From the NCBI GenBank assembly GCA_001800315.1, contig MGVE01000006.1:1-64000 (forward strand): DNA of 64,000 bases, in the 5' to 3' direction. Below are positions 44,627-54,142 of the stretch, piece after piece (positions within the stretch are counted from its first letter, which is position 1; every line of letters begins with the position of its first letter). Position numbers and translations under genes: made by a program. The stretch comes from Elusimicrobia bacterium RIFOXYA2_FULL_47_53 (GTDB taxonomy: Bacteria; Elusimicrobiota; Endomicrobiia; Endomicrobiales; XYA2-FULL-47-53). The notes beneath the pieces are model-generated. The model had not been told where the DNA came from, searched no databases, and saw only the letters and a list, made by a program, of their open reading frames with translations.

Positions 44627-44655
44627 TTGTAAATTCACGGACAAATTGATAAAAT
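44627..44655 (+). promoter_or_regulatory. Promoter of cysE
   Basis: -35 TTGTAA (44627-44632), 17-base spacer, -10 TAAAAT (44650-44655). The start should lie near 44662, leaving a 29-base leader with AGAGGTTAATAA before the ATG. Confidence 0.6.
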
Positions 44656-44690
44656 GCCCTGTATATCCGCTTTAAAAGAGGTTAATAAAT

Positions 44691-45431
44691 ATGTTTAGAA
44701 GAATACAGCTGTTAAAAGAAGATATTTCATCGGTTTTTAAGCGCGACCCTGCGGCCAGGTCTATTCTTGAGGTGCTCATCTGCTATCCGGGCCTTCACGC
44801 GATCTGGGTCCACAGGATCGCCCATTTCCTATGGAAACGCGGCTTTAAGCTATGCGCCCGAATTATTTCCCATGTGGGGCGCCATTATACCGGCATAGAG
44901 ATCCATCCGGGCGCGACTATCGGACGGAGGTTTTTTATTGACCACGGCATGGGCGTCGTAATAGGCGAAACGGCCGAGATAGGCGATGATGTTTTGCTTT
45001 ATCAGGGCGTGGTGCTCGGCGGAACTTCTCTTGAAAAGAAGAAACGCCACCCTACGCTTAAAAACAATGTCGTTGTCGGGGCTGGCGCGATAGTCCTTGG
45101 GGCCATAACGCTTGGCGAAAACAGCCGTGTCGGCGCCGGATCGGTGCTTTTGCGCGATATTCCGGATAACTCAACTGCCGTCGGCGTGCCGGCCCGCGTG
45201 GGCCTGGGCTTTTCTCAGACGGAAATGATTAACCTTGAGCACGGAAGATTGCCCGACCCCATTGCGGACGCTATCCGTTTTGTCATGAAAGACATTGAAA
45301 AACTTGAGGAAAGAATTGTAAAAGTTGAATCCAAGGAAGGCCTTGTCGCGCATATAGACAAATATCTTGAGGAAAAGAAGAAGGAAATAGAAAAAGAATT
45401 CCAGGACTGGACAAAAGATCTAAAAAAATAG
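44691..45431 (+). CDS. cysE: Serine O-acetyltransferase
   Basis: A 246-residue enzyme that acetylates serine for cysteine synthesis. The N-terminal helical part includes [17 protein letters not shown], then a left-handed hexapeptide-repeat helix with [28 protein letters not shown] and the catalytic His/Asp pair in FIDHG. The C-terminal 50 residues are a Lys/Glu-rich coiled coil, longer than in E. coli CysE. No cysK is next to it. A hemerythrin gene follows. Confidence 0.93.
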   Translation: MFRRIQLLKEDISSVFKRDPAARSILEVLICYPGLHAIWVHRIAHFLWKRGFKLCARIISHVGRHYTGIEIHPGATIGRRFFIDHGMGVVIGETAEIGDDVLLYQGVVLGGTSLEKKKRHPTLKNNVVVGAGAIVLGAITLGENSRVGAGSVLLRDIPDNSTAVGVPARVGLGFSQTEMINLEHGRLPDPIADAIRFVMKDIEKLEERIVKVESKEGLVAHIDKYLEEKKKEIEKEFQDWTKDLKK

Positions 45432-45462
45432 AATTGACGGTTAATTTTTGAGGAGGAGTGCG

Positions 45463-45873
45463 ATGGCTTTTATTGAATGGAACTCAACCCTGAGCGTTGA
45501 TGTAAATCAGTTTGACGAACAGCACAAGAAACTTATTAGCCTAATAAATGAACTGCTTTCGGCGATGTCCAAAGGCGAAGGAGCCAGAATGATTAACGAA
45601 GTCCTCAAAGGCCTGATAGAATATACCATAACCCACTTCTCGGCCGAAGAAGAAGCTATGAAAAAATATCAGTATCCGGGCCTCGGCCTTCATCACATTG
45701 AGCATAAAAACCTGACGACTAAAGTAATTGAACTGCAGAATAAACTGGATAAGGGCGAAGCGGTTTTGAGCATGGAGGTTTTTCAGTTTCTTAAAGACTG
45801 GCTCGTTAACCATATAATGAAAACTGATAAATCGTACGGAGTTTTTTTTAAGTCAAAAGGCATTGTCGTATAA
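45463..45873 (+). CDS. Bacteriohemerythrin
   Basis: A 136-residue non-heme di-iron, oxygen-binding protein. Ligand motifs are in order: FDEQHKKL near residue 19, HFSAEEEAM near 60, HHIEHKNL near 80 and NHIMKTDKSY near 117. In anaerobes and microaerophiles it binds or delivers oxygen, or protects from it. The ATG at 45463 follows a strong GAGGAG. It ends before a large repeat-filled gap. Confidence 0.93.
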   Translation: MAFIEWNSTLSVDVNQFDEQHKKLISLINELLSAMSKGEGARMINEVLKGLIEYTITHFSAEEEAMKKYQYPGLGLHHIEHKNLTTKVIELQNKLDKGEAVLSMEVFQFLKDWLVNHIMKTDKSYGVFFKSKGIVV

Positions 45874-46773
45874 ATTTTCCTCTTTTCCTCTTCTAATTCT
45901 CCTGCCAGGCGGCGCTGTCATTACGATTTTAACTTTCTTTGGATGCGCAAAGAACGATAATAAAGAAGGGTGACGCCTCACCATCTCGGCCCAGGCCGCC
46001 ATCCCAGAACCGTTCTGTCGGGAATCCAGAACAATGACATTTTGTTAATGACTCAAAGAAGTGGATCCCAGACTACTGCCTCTGGGCTGACGACACAGAA
46101 AAAGTCTGTCATTGCGAGGAATGAAGCAATCTCGCAGTTAAATGGTTTTGTAGCTGCGCAGCTTGCTGCGCGTTCCGTAAAGCGTCGTCATTCCAGAGAG
46201 TTTCTGCCTGGAATCCATCAAGGCCTGTCATCCCTGTAGTTGCAGTGCGGCGAATAAGCCGCACAAGCTTGCAACGGGTGCGAGATGTGAGCACACACAG
46301 GGATCCAGTAAAACCACTGGATACCAGCTTCCGCTGGTATGACGACACGAAGAAGTTCGCCGTTCACTTAAAACTTAATACTTACAACTTATAACTTAAA
46401 ATATTCTGTCTGGAATCCGCAAACGCCGTCGTTCTGAGTCCGCTGTTGCGGACGAAGAATCTCGTCGTTGGATGAAAAACGAGACCCTTCACTTCGTTCA
46501 GGGTGACCTTAAATGTCTGGAAAAATCTTTCACAGTCAGGTCCGGGCTCTATCTGAGGATTTATCTCCACCCACGCAAGCGAGCAAAAGTTTTCGCAACC
46601 GGTCTTGATGCTGCGACATAATATAATATGTTAACCTTCTGCCTTCCACCCGGCGAAGGAATGTTTTCTGCGCAGACCTTGAGACCGCGACTTACGCTTC
46701 AGGGAGCGGTCTCACGGAGCCGGCAGCAAGTCTATGCCGGCGTTCTGCAAGAAAACAATTCCGGAGCGACATC
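45874..46773. repeat. Gene-free region packed with dispersed palindromic repeats
   Basis: No real gene in 900 bases. It is a mosaic of repeat units: a CTTTGGATGCGCAAAG hairpin word at about 45937-45952 (also at 54365-54380, inverted); a CATTGCGAGG-GAAGCAATCTCGC unit near 46109-46136 (related to units inside batD); an ATACCAGC/GCTGGTAT hairpin at 46321-46340 followed by an ACTTA-rich tail to 46400 (repeated at 61877-61955); and a unit at about 46434-46561 repeated inverted near 33068-33185. Two more hairpins, GAGACCGC/GCGGTCTC (46681-46713) and GCCGGC/GCCGGC (46719-46741), stand just before the clpB promoter. Confidence 0.8.
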
Positions 46774-46802
46774 TTGACAAAACAAAATCGCCTTGCTATA
46801 AT
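46774..46802 (+). promoter_or_regulatory. Consensus sigma70 promoter of clpB
   Basis: TTGACA (46774-46779), 17-base spacer, TATAAT (46797-46802): a perfect match to consensus, with transcription expected to start near 46809, inside the CIRCE element. Confidence 0.85.
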
Positions 46803-46828
46803 TGGCACTCATGGTAGTTGAGTGCCAT
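46802..46828 (+). promoter_or_regulatory. CIRCE operator (HrcA binding site)
   Basis: TTGGCACTC, 9 bases, GAGTGCCAT. This matches the CIRCE consensus TTAGCACTC-N9-GAGTGCTAA with one compensated change in each arm, and the 8-bp arms TGGCACTC/GAGTGCCA (46803-46810, 46820-46827) are perfectly complementary. It overlaps the -10 box and start site of clpB, so HrcA should repress clpB until heat or protein-folding stress. hrcA itself is not in the window. Confidence 0.9.
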
Positions 46829-46856
46829 TTTAGACTTATTTTCTCTGGAGGCCACG

Positions 46857-49463
46857 ATGAATCCGAATAAGTTTACTAATAAAGCTCAGGAAGCCCTTGT
46901 TGAAATGCAGAATATCGCGGGCGAATACCAGCACCAGGAACTGGCCGCGGAACATCTGCTGTTGGCCCTTCTCAAACAGCAGGAAGGCGTAGTTTCCGCG
47001 ATAATAAAGAAAATCATACCTCAGAGCCAGTCGGGACAAGAACCCCAAAAACATCTTCAGCGGCAGATTGAAAGCGACCTGGCCAAAAGGCCCAAAATCT
47101 CTGGCGGCAGTTTTTATCTTTCCCCCTCGGTAAATAAAATATTTTCGCTTTCAGAAAAAGAAGCAAAAAACCTCAAGGACGAATTCGTCTCAACCGAGCA
47201 TATTCTCCTGGGCATTGTTGAAGAGGCTTCCTCCGCGGCCGCGGCCCTGCTTGTTAAATCCGGCGTTACAAAAGATAAAATCCTTCAGAGCCTTGTGGAA
47301 ATAAGGGGCTCTCACAGGATCACCGACCAGAACCCCGAAGACAAATATCAGGCTCTAGAAAAATATTCCAGGGACTTAACCGACCTGGCGCGCAAGGGCA
47401 AGCTGGACCCCGTTATAGGAAGGGACGAAGAAATAAGGCGGACGGTCCAGGTGCTCTCCCGCAGGACAAAAAACAATCCGGTACTCATAGGCGAACCGGG
47501 AGTCGGCAAAACAGCCATTGTTGAGGGCCTGGCCCAGCGCATAGTTTCCGGCGACATACCTGAAACCCTGAAAGATAAAAAGGTCATAGCGCTTGACTTA
47601 GGCTCGCTTATAGCGGGCGCCAAATACCGCGGCGAATTTGAAGACCGCCTCAAAGCCGTGCTGAAAGAAATTAATTCCTCCTCAGGCAAAATAATTCTGT
47701 TTATTGACGAACTGCACACCATTGTAGGGGCCGGAGCCGCCGAAGGCGCTGTTGACGCAGCCAATATGCTTAAGCCCATGCTTGCCCGCGGAGAACTTAG
47801 AATGGTCGGGGCGACCACGCTTGATGAATACCGCAAGCACATTGAAAAAGACGCCGCTCTTGAGCGCAGGTTCCAGACCATATATATAGGTGAACCTTCT
47901 GTTGAAGACACCATAGCTATTTTGCGCGGTTTGAAAGAAAAATACGAGGTTCATCACGGAGTAAAAATACGCGATACCGCCCTGGTAGCCGCGGCGACCC
48001 TGAGCTACCGCTACATATCCGACCGATTTCTCCCCGACAAGGCGATTGACCTCATTGACGAGGCCGCCAGCAAACTGCGGATTGAAATTGATTCCATGCC
48101 GGCCGAGCTTGACGAAGTTGAACGCCGCTTAAGACAGCTGGAGATTGAAAGGCAGGCCGTTAAAAAGGAAACAGACTCCGCTTCCAAAACCAGGCTGGCG
48201 GCGATGGAAAAAGAAATAGAAAACTTAAAAGAGTCTTCCTCTCATATGAAGGCCCAGTGGCAGGAACAGAAAGGGGCGATCTCAGAAATAAGGAAACTCA
48301 AAGAGAAACTGGAAGAATATAAAATAGAGGAACAGCACGCCGAGCGCCGCGGAAGCCTTGACCGGGCCGCCGAGATTCGCTACGGCAAAATACCCGAAAC
48401 CCAGAAAGGCATAGACGAGGCCGGCAAACAACTCGCCAAACTTCAAAAAGAAAAACAGATACTCAAGGAAGAGGTAGAGGAAGAGGATATCGCCCGCGTA
48501 GTCAGCAAGTGGACCGGCATTCCCGTTTCCAAAATGCTTGAAGGCGAGATGGCAAAACTGCTCAAAATGGAGGAGCGCCTGCACGACCGGGTTGTAGGGC
48601 AGGAAGAAGCCATTTCAGCGGTTGCCAACGCGGTGCGCCGTTCCCGTTCCGGGCTCTCCGATCCCAACAGGCCCATCGGCTCGTTTATTTTCCTGGGCCC
48701 CACGGGCGTCGGCAAGACCGAGCTGGCCAAAGCGCTGGCGGAATTTCTTTTTGACAACGAAAAAAACTTAGTGCGCATTGATATGTCGGAGTATATGGAA
48801 AAACACTCGGTTTCAAGGCTGCTTGGAGCGCCTCCGGGATATATTGGTTTTGAAGAGGGCGGCCAGCTTACGGAATCGGTAAGAAGAAGGCCCTATTCCG
48901 TGGTCTTGTTTGACGAGATAGAAAAAGCGCACCCGGAAGTTTTCAATGTAATGCTCCAGATACTTGACGACGGCAGGCTGACCGACGGGCAGGGGCGCAC
49001 GGTAGATTTCAAGAATACTGTTATAATAATGACTTCAAATGTGGGATCAAACTTTATTCAGGAAAGCACTCAGTACGAGGAAATGAAAAAGAGGGTAAGC
49101 GAGGCCCTGCAAGCCCACTTCCGCCCGGAATTCCTTAACCGCATAGATGAAATTATTATTTTCCAAAGGCTTTCCGCCGGCGAACTGCAGGGCATAATTG
49201 ACATTCAGCTTGAACAGCTTGAAAAACGGCTCTCGGACAAAAAGATTGTCATAGAGCTGTCCAAAAACGCCAGAAACCATCTCGCGAAAACCGGTTATGA
49301 CCCGGCGTTCGGAGCCAGGCCGCTTAAGCGCACGATTCAGAACCTGGTGCTTAACCCGCTATCCAGCAGGATAATCGCGGGAGAGTTTAAAGAGGGCGAC
49401 AAAGTGGTGATAGATTTTTCGCGCAGCGACAACAAGGAAGAATTGGTCTTTAAGAAAGCCTGA
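46857..49463 (+). CDS. clpB: ATP-dependent disaggregase ClpB
   Basis: An 868-residue Hsp100 chaperone. The order is standard: N-terminal Clp_N repeats (to about 145), NBD1 with Walker A GEPGVGKT at 212-219, a long coiled-coil middle domain (about 395-525) that separates ClpB from ClpA/C, and NBD2 with GPTGVGKT at 614-621. It rescues aggregated proteins with DnaK. The start at 46857 follows CTGGAGGC; an in-frame ATG at 46818 lies within the operator region and is unlikely. Confidence 0.96.
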   Translation: MNPNKFTNKAQEALVEMQNIAGEYQHQELAAEHLLLALLKQQEGVVSAIIKKIIPQSQSGQEPQKHLQRQIESDLAKRPKISGGSFYLSPSVNKIFSLSEKEAKNLKDEFVSTEHILLGIVEEASSAAAALLVKSGVTKDKILQSLVEIRGSHRITDQNPEDKYQALEKYSRDLTDLARKGKLDPVIGRDEEIRRTVQVLSRRTKNNPVLIGEPGVGKTAIVEGLAQRIVSGDIPETLKDKKVIALDLGSLIAGAKYRGEFEDRLKAVLKEINSSSGKIILFIDELHTIVGAGAAEGAVDAANMLKPMLARGELRMVGATTLDEYRKHIEKDAALERRFQTIYIGEPSVEDTIAILRGLKEKYEVHHGVKIRDTALVAAATLSYRYISDRFLPDKAIDLIDEAASKLRIEIDSMPAELDEVERRLRQLEIERQAVKKETDSASKTRLAAMEKEIENLKESSSHMKAQWQEQKGAISEIRKLKEKLEEYKIEEQHAERRGSLDRAAEIRYGKIPETQKGIDEAGKQLAKLQKEKQILKEEVEEEDIARVVSKWTGIPVSKMLEGEMAKLLKMEERLHDRVVGQEEAISAVANAVRRSRSGLSDPNRPIGSFIFLGPTGVGKTELAKALAEFLFDNEKNLVRIDMSEYMEKHSVSRLLGAPPGYIGFEEGGQLTESVRRRPYSVVLFDEIEKAHPEVFNVMLQILDDGRLTDGQGRTVDFKNTVIIMTSNVGSNFIQESTQYEEMKKRVSEALQAHFRPEFLNRIDEIIIFQRLSAGELQGIIDIQLEQLEKRLSDKKIVIELSKNARNHLAKTGYDPAFGARPLKRTIQNLVLNPLSSRIIAGEFKEGDKVVIDFSRSDNKEELVFKKA

Positions 49464-49470
49464 AAGCGGG

Positions 49471-49508
49471 CAAAAAAATAACAGCCCTTTGAATAAAGAG
49501 CTGTTATT
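49471..49508 (-). terminator. Intrinsic terminator of the small basic-protein gene
   Basis: On the minus strand AATAACAGC (49508-49500) pairs perfectly with GCTGTTATT (49485-49477), with an inner 4-bp stem, and runs into seven T. It begins 21 bases after the small gene's stop codon. On the plus strand the same hairpin is followed by A, not T, so it is aimed at the minus strand. Confidence 0.8.
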
Positions 49509-49529
49509 AAAAAATATATAAGAGATTAA

Positions 49530-49625
49530 TTAGGATTTGCGCCCGGCCGCTTTTTTGTTTGTAAGCTGCCTCTTGTTTCTGTTTCTGATCTGGCGCCTGC
49601 GCCTTTTTTGTTTGGACTTGCTCAT
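49530..49625 (-). CDS. 31-residue highly basic protein, unknown (possibly ribosome-associated)
   Basis: ATG at 49625, stop TAA at 49530. The product has 31 residues, about half Lys or Arg (it opens MSKSKQKRRRRQIRNRNKRQ), and no hydrophobic core. Support is positional: GGGAGGTGA lies 5 bases before the ATG, a promoter with 17-base spacing lies just upstream, and a terminator with a T run lies just downstream. The composition recalls tiny rRNA-binding proteins such as bTHX, but I do not recognise the sequence. Confidence 0.75.
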   Translation of the reverse strand: MSKSKQKRRRRQIRNRNKRQLTNKKAAGRKS

Positions 49626-49648
49626 CGGTTTCACCTCCCGTTAACAGG

Positions 49649-49677
49649 AGTTTATCAAAAAATACCGGAAACGGCAA
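49649..49677 (-). promoter_or_regulatory. Promoter of the small basic-protein gene
   Basis: Minus strand: -35 TTGCCG (49672-49677), 17-base spacer, -10 TAAACT (49649-49654). The start near 49642 gives a 17-base leader that just contains the ribosome site. Confidence 0.55.
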
Positions 49678-49718
49678 GTGAGCGAGTGAAAAGTAATTCG
49701 CCGCGCCGCGATAAATAC

Positions 49719-49747
49719 TTGAGTAGTTGAGCGCAATTTTGTAAAAT
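49719..49747 (+). promoter_or_regulatory. Promoter of the aconitase gene
   Basis: -35 TTGAGT (49719-49724), 17-base spacer, -10 TAAAAT (49742-49747). The start near 49754 is about 14 bases before the ATG; a GAGGTATAT lies at 49754-49762 as a ribosome site. Confidence 0.5.
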
Positions 49748-49767
49748 CGTTTTGAGGTATATAACCA

Positions 49768-51717
49768 ATGAATATAACAAGAAAGATTATTTCAAGCCAC
49801 ATGGTATCAGGATCAATGAAGGCCGGCAGCGAGGTCGGGCTTAGGATTGACCAGACTCTGACCCAGGACGCGACCGGCACCATGGCCTACCTGCAGTTTG
49901 AAGCCATGGGAGTTAAAAAAGTCCGCACAAAACTTTCCGTAAGCTATGTGGACCACAACACTCTTCAAACCGGGTTTGAAAACGCCGATGACCACCGTTT
50001 TCTTCAGTCAATAGCCGAAAAATACGGCATATATTTTTCTCCGGCCGGCAACGGCATTTGCCACCAGCTGCACCTGGAACGCTTCGGCGTGCCCGGCCAG
50101 ACTCTTATAGGCTCGGATTCCCACACCCCCACGGCCGGAGGCCTCGGGATGCTTTCTTTCGGGGCGGGCGGGCTTGATGTGGCCTGCGCGATGGCTGGAG
50201 AACCGTTTTATATAACGATGCCGAAAGTCGTTAAGGTCAACCTAACGGGCAGGCTGCGCCCCTGGGTAAGCGCCAAGGATATAATCCTGGAACTGCTCAG
50301 GCGCCTGAGCGTAAAAGGCGGCAGAGGCAAAGTCTTTGAATTCGCCGGCCCCGGCGTGCTGACGCTGTCGGTTCCGGAACGGGCGACCATAACAAATATG
50401 GGCACCGAACTTGGAGCGACCACCTCAATTTTTCCGTCCGATAATATTACCAAAGCTTTTTTGAAACAGCAGAAGCGCGAAAAATCCTGGAAAGAAATAG
50501 TTCCCTCTAAAGACGCGGAATACGACGAGGTAATTGAAATAGATTTAAACGCTCTGGAGCCTCTTATAGCGCTTCCTCACAGCCCGGACAATGTAAGAAC
50601 CGTTAAAGCCGTAGAGGATACGCCCGTCAACCAGGTCGCGATAGGCTCCTGCACAAATTCCTCGCTCGCGGACCTGCTTCTTGTGTCAAAAACTTTGAAA
50701 AATAAAAAAATAAATAAAAATGTCAGCCTGGTTATTTCCCCGGGCTCGCGGCAGGTTGTTACCATGCTCGCGAAATCAGGGGCTCTTTCGGACCTGATAG
50801 CCTCGGGAGCGAGAATCCTTGAGAATTCCTGCGGCCCCTGCATAGGCATGGGCCAGTCGCCTTCCAGCGGAGCTGTTTCGCTCAGGACTTTTAACAGAAA
50901 CTTTGAAGGAAGGAGCGGCACAAAGGACGCGAAAGTCTACCTCTGTTCGCCCGAAGTCGCGGTCGCGGCCGCTCTTTTCGGAAAGATCACCCTTCCGTCT
51001 AAAATCGGGGCAAAACCAAAAGTCAAACTTCCGGCAAAACTTGATATTGACGAGAAAATGTTTTTTGCGCCATCAAAGAATCCCGGGAAGACGGAGATAC
51101 TCCGCGGCCCCAACATTAAACCGCTCCCCGTTTTTGAACCGCTTCCGGAAAAATTTTCAGCCGGGGTTGTATTAATGGTCGGAGACAACATTACGACGGA
51201 TCATATTATGCCGGCAGGGTCAAAAATTCTTCCGCTGCGTTCAAATCTGCCGGCCATATCGGAATACGCGTTTTCGGCGGTTGACAGGGAATTCGTAAGC
51301 CGGGCAAAGGCTTCCGGCTCGGGAGTCATAGCCGCCGGCGAAAATTACGGTCAGGGTTCATCGCGCGAACACGCGGCCCTGGCTCCCAGGTATCTCGGGG
51401 TACGCGCCGTTATCGCGAAATCCTTCGCGAGAATACATCTCGCGAACCTGATAAATTTCGGCATAATACCGTTCACATTTAAAACGGCTTCCGATTACGA
51501 CAAGCTTTCTTTGGGCGACAGGATTGAAATAAACTCCGCGGCCAAAGCTTTAGGCGGCGGCTCAAACGAACTCTCGGCGCTGGTCCGCTCGGCCGACGGC
51601 TCGCTGAAATACGAGATGGCTCTCAACTTTGACCTTACTCAAAGGCAAAAGTCTATTATTTTCGCCGGCGGACTGCTAAACTGGATAAAATCCGGTTCAA
51701 AAAACGCCTCCGAATAA
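49768..51717 (+). CDS. acnA: Aconitate hydratase
   Basis: A 649-residue enzyme that isomerises citrate to isocitrate. The [4Fe-4S] ligands are Cys295 (GSCTNSS), Cys355 and Cys358 (NSCGPCIGMG). Substrate-binding blocks SDSHTPTAGGLGMLSFG and the C-terminal swivel-domain GENYGQGSSREHAALAPR are present. At about 650 residues it is of the short mitochondrial-like or LeuC-like branch common in anaerobes, so homoaconitase-type activity cannot be excluded. proA follows by 23 bases. The symbol is by function, not subfamily. Confidence 0.92.
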   Translation: MNITRKIISSHMVSGSMKAGSEVGLRIDQTLTQDATGTMAYLQFEAMGVKKVRTKLSVSYVDHNTLQTGFENADDHRFLQSIAEKYGIYFSPAGNGICHQLHLERFGVPGQTLIGSDSHTPTAGGLGMLSFGAGGLDVACAMAGEPFYITMPKVVKVNLTGRLRPWVSAKDIILELLRRLSVKGGRGKVFEFAGPGVLTLSVPERATITNMGTELGATTSIFPSDNITKAFLKQQKREKSWKEIVPSKDAEYDEVIEIDLNALEPLIALPHSPDNVRTVKAVEDTPVNQVAIGSCTNSSLADLLLVSKTLKNKKINKNVSLVISPGSRQVVTMLAKSGALSDLIASGARILENSCGPCIGMGQSPSSGAVSLRTFNRNFEGRSGTKDAKVYLCSPEVAVAAALFGKITLPSKIGAKPKVKLPAKLDIDEKMFFAPSKNPGKTEILRGPNIKPLPVFEPLPEKFSAGVVLMVGDNITTDHIMPAGSKILPLRSNLPAISEYAFSAVDREFVSRAKASGSGVIAAGENYGQGSSREHAALAPRYLGVRAVIAKSFARIHLANLINFGIIPFTFKTASDYDKLSLGDRIEINSAAKALGGGSNELSALVRSADGSLKYEMALNFDLTQRQKSIIFAGGLLNWIKSGSKNASE

Positions 51718-51740
51718 CTTTCTATTAAAAGGGTAATTTT

Positions 51741-53003
51741 ATGGCTGATGGAAATGTAACCACTGTTCAGGCTCAGGCCGCCGCCGCAAGGAGCGCCTCG
51801 CGGAAGCTCGCCCTGCTTTCGGGCGAAATTAAAAATAAAGCGCTTTCCGCTATGGCCGAAGCAATTGAAGCCAACAAGAAAGAAATAATTTTTCATAACG
51901 AGATTGACATTCAGGCCGCCAGAGAAGCCGGGCTGAGCGCCGCCATGGTTGACAGGCTTACCCTTAACGAAAAAAGAATCCTTGATATGGCCCAGGGCTT
52001 AAGGCAGATAGCCGCCCTCAAAGATCCGGTCGGCGAAATAACCGAACAGTGGACGCCTCCGGCGGGAATAAATATTCAGAGGGTGCGCGTTCCGCTCGGA
52101 GTTATCGGAATGATTTACGAGTCCAGGCCGAATGTGACCGTTGACGCCGCGGGGCTTTGCCTTAAAGCGGGCAACGCGGTGGTTCTGCGGGGCGGCTCGG
52201 AAGCGCTGAACTCAAACCATATTCTTGTGAAAATAGTTTCCGAGGCCGCGTACAAAAACGGCCTGCCGGAAGGCTCTATACAGTTCATTGAAACCACCGA
52301 CAGGGAAATGATCACGATAATGATAAAGCTGGACTCGCTTATTGATCTTATCATTCCCAGGGGCAGCGAGGAAATGATAAAATTCATACGCCAGAACGCC
52401 ACTGTGCCGGTTCTTGCCCACGGCAAAGGCCTGTGCCATACCTATATAGATAAATCGGCCGACAGGGAAATGGCTCTTAAAATAGCTTTCAACGCCAAGT
52501 GCCAGCGCCCCGGCGTCTGCAACGCCATGGAAACGCTTCTTGTGCATAAAGACATTGCTCCGTCAATTATGGTTGAGCTCTGCGGCCTTTACCAGAAAGC
52601 CGGTGTTGAAATAAGAGGCTGTCCGATAACCAGGACTCTGGTTCCTCAGGTCGTGGCGGCCGGCGAGTCCGACTGGTCCACAGAATACTCGGATATGATT
52701 CTTTCAATTAAAGTCGTTGATTCTATTGACGACGCGATGAACCACATAACCAAATACGGATCCGGCCATTCGGAAGCCATAATTACCGGCGACAAAGATG
52801 CCGCGGAACGCTTTTTAAAAGAAGTGGACGCGGCGGCGGTATTTCACAACGCCTCCACCAGGCTTCACGACGGAAGCGTTTTCGGGCTCGGCGCCGAGAT
52901 CGGCATCTCAACCAACAAGCTGCATGCACGCGGCACTATGGGCGTCAAGGAACTGACAACCACAAAATTTGTGGTAAGAGGCCACGGAGAAGTCAGGCAA
53001 TAG
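51741..53003 (+). CDS. proA: Glutamate-5-semialdehyde dehydrogenase (gamma-glutamyl phosphate reductase)
   Basis: A 420-residue enzyme of proline synthesis that reduces gamma-glutamyl phosphate with NADPH. The catalytic Cys is in CQRPGVCNAMETLLVH near residues 255-270. PLGVIGMIYESRPNVTVDAAGLCLK and the C-terminal GLGAEIGISTNKLHARGTMG are diagnostic. No proB is adjacent. The preceding gene encodes aconitase; both lie on the route from citrate to glutamate and proline, which may explain the pairing. Confidence 0.95.
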   Translation: MADGNVTTVQAQAAAARSASRKLALLSGEIKNKALSAMAEAIEANKKEIIFHNEIDIQAAREAGLSAAMVDRLTLNEKRILDMAQGLRQIAALKDPVGEITEQWTPPAGINIQRVRVPLGVIGMIYESRPNVTVDAAGLCLKAGNAVVLRGGSEALNSNHILVKIVSEAAYKNGLPEGSIQFIETTDREMITIMIKLDSLIDLIIPRGSEEMIKFIRQNATVPVLAHGKGLCHTYIDKSADREMALKIAFNAKCQRPGVCNAMETLLVHKDIAPSIMVELCGLYQKAGVEIRGCPITRTLVPQVVAAGESDWSTEYSDMILSIKVVDSIDDAMNHITKYGSGHSEAIITGDKDAAERFLKEVDAAAVFHNASTRLHDGSVFGLGAEIGISTNKLHARGTMGVKELTTTKFVVRGHGEVRQ

Positions 53004-53146
53004 CCGCGGTTGATACCGATATGATTTACGAATATTTTGACAAAGCCCCGCCACTTTAAATACGGAAGCTTCCGCGCCGCTGAGACCGTAAAAATACCTT
53101 ATTTTAACTTCATATACCAGGATAATAAATCAAAGGAGGTATCCCT

Positions 53147-54142
53147 ATGGATGGAAATGTGGATATCAAAGAAATTAACGAGCAGGTAAAAAAGGAAAGC
53201 GTTTTCGCTATTCAGCTTATCAACGAGATAAACAAGGTTATTGTCGGGCAGAGCTATATTATAGAGCGCATGCTTATCGGCCTGCTTTCTAACGGGCATA
53301 TACTGCTGGAGGGAGTCCCTGGGCTGGCGAAAACCCTGGCCGTAAAGACCCTTTCGTCCGCTATCAAAACAAAATTCCAGAGGATTCAGTTTACCCCCGA
53401 CCTTTTGCCGGCCGACCTCGTGGGAACTCTTGTCTACAACCCGCAGTCCGCGGCCTTCAGCGTCAAAAAGGGCCCCATATTTTCTAACCTCATTCTTGCC
53501 GACGAAATTAACCGCGCTCCCGCCAAGGTGCAAAGCGCCCTGCTTGAGGCGATGCAGGAGCGGCAGGTGACCATAGGCGACGAAACATTTAAACTGCCGG
53601 AGCCGTTTCTTGTGCTTGCCACCCAGAACCCCATTGAGCAGGAAGGCACCTACCCGCTGCCGGAGGCGCAGGTTGACCGCTTTATGCTCAAGCTTAAAAT
53701 CACATATCCTAAAAAAGAAGAAGAAAAGCTTATCCTTGAGCGCATGACTCACGGCGGCGAGATAAAAATTAATCCCGTGGTAACGCCCGAGGAAATAAAC
53801 AGGGCGCGGGAAACAGCCGCCAGGATTTATATAGACGAAAAAGTTAAGAACTATATTGTGGACATCGTCTTTGCTTCAAGGGAGCCCGAAAATCACAAGC
53901 TTGAGGGCCTTAAGAACCTCATAGCCTACGGCGCCTCGCCCCGCGCCACGATAAACCTCACCCTCGCGGCCAAGGCTTATGCCTTCCTGCAGGGGCGCGG
54001 TTTTGTGACGCCGGAGGATGTAAAAATTATCGGCCCGGATGTTTTAAGGCACAGGATTATTCTCACTTACGAAGCCGAGGCCGAAGAGCTGACTTCCGAC
54101 GATATCGTAAAGCAGATTTTTGACGGGGTGGAAGTTCCTTAA
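53147..54142 (+). CDS. MoxR-family AAA+ ATPase
   Basis: A 331-residue ATPase. Walker A is GVPGLAKT at residues 56-63, Walker B LADEINRAP near 117-125, sensor 1 ATQNPIEQEGTYPLPEAQVDRF near 153-174. MoxR proteins act as chaperones that mature partner proteins, commonly those with von Willebrand A domains. Such partners follow directly: a DUF58 protein and the two Bat VWA proteins. AAAGGAGG precedes the ATG. Confidence 0.93.
   Translation: MDGNVDIKEINEQVKKESVFAIQLINEINKVIVGQSYIIERMLIGLLSNGHILLEGVPGLAKTLAVKTLSSAIKTKFQRIQFTPDLLPADLVGTLVYNPQSAAFSVKKGPIFSNLILADEINRAPAKVQSALLEAMQERQVTIGDETFKLPEPFLVLATQNPIEQEGTYPLPEAQVDRFMLKLKITYPKKEEEKLILERMTHGGEIKINPVVTPEEINRARETAARIYIDEKVKNYIVDIVFASREPENHKLEGLKNLIAYGASPRATINLTLAAKAYAFLQGRGFVTPEDVKIIGPDVLRHRIILTYEAEAEELTSDDIVKQIFDGVEVP

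Noticed and set aside
45874-46773. Possible CRISPR array in the repeat-rich gap
   Set aside because: Repeats are of different families, palindromic, irregularly spaced and not separated by uniform spacers; no cas gene is present.
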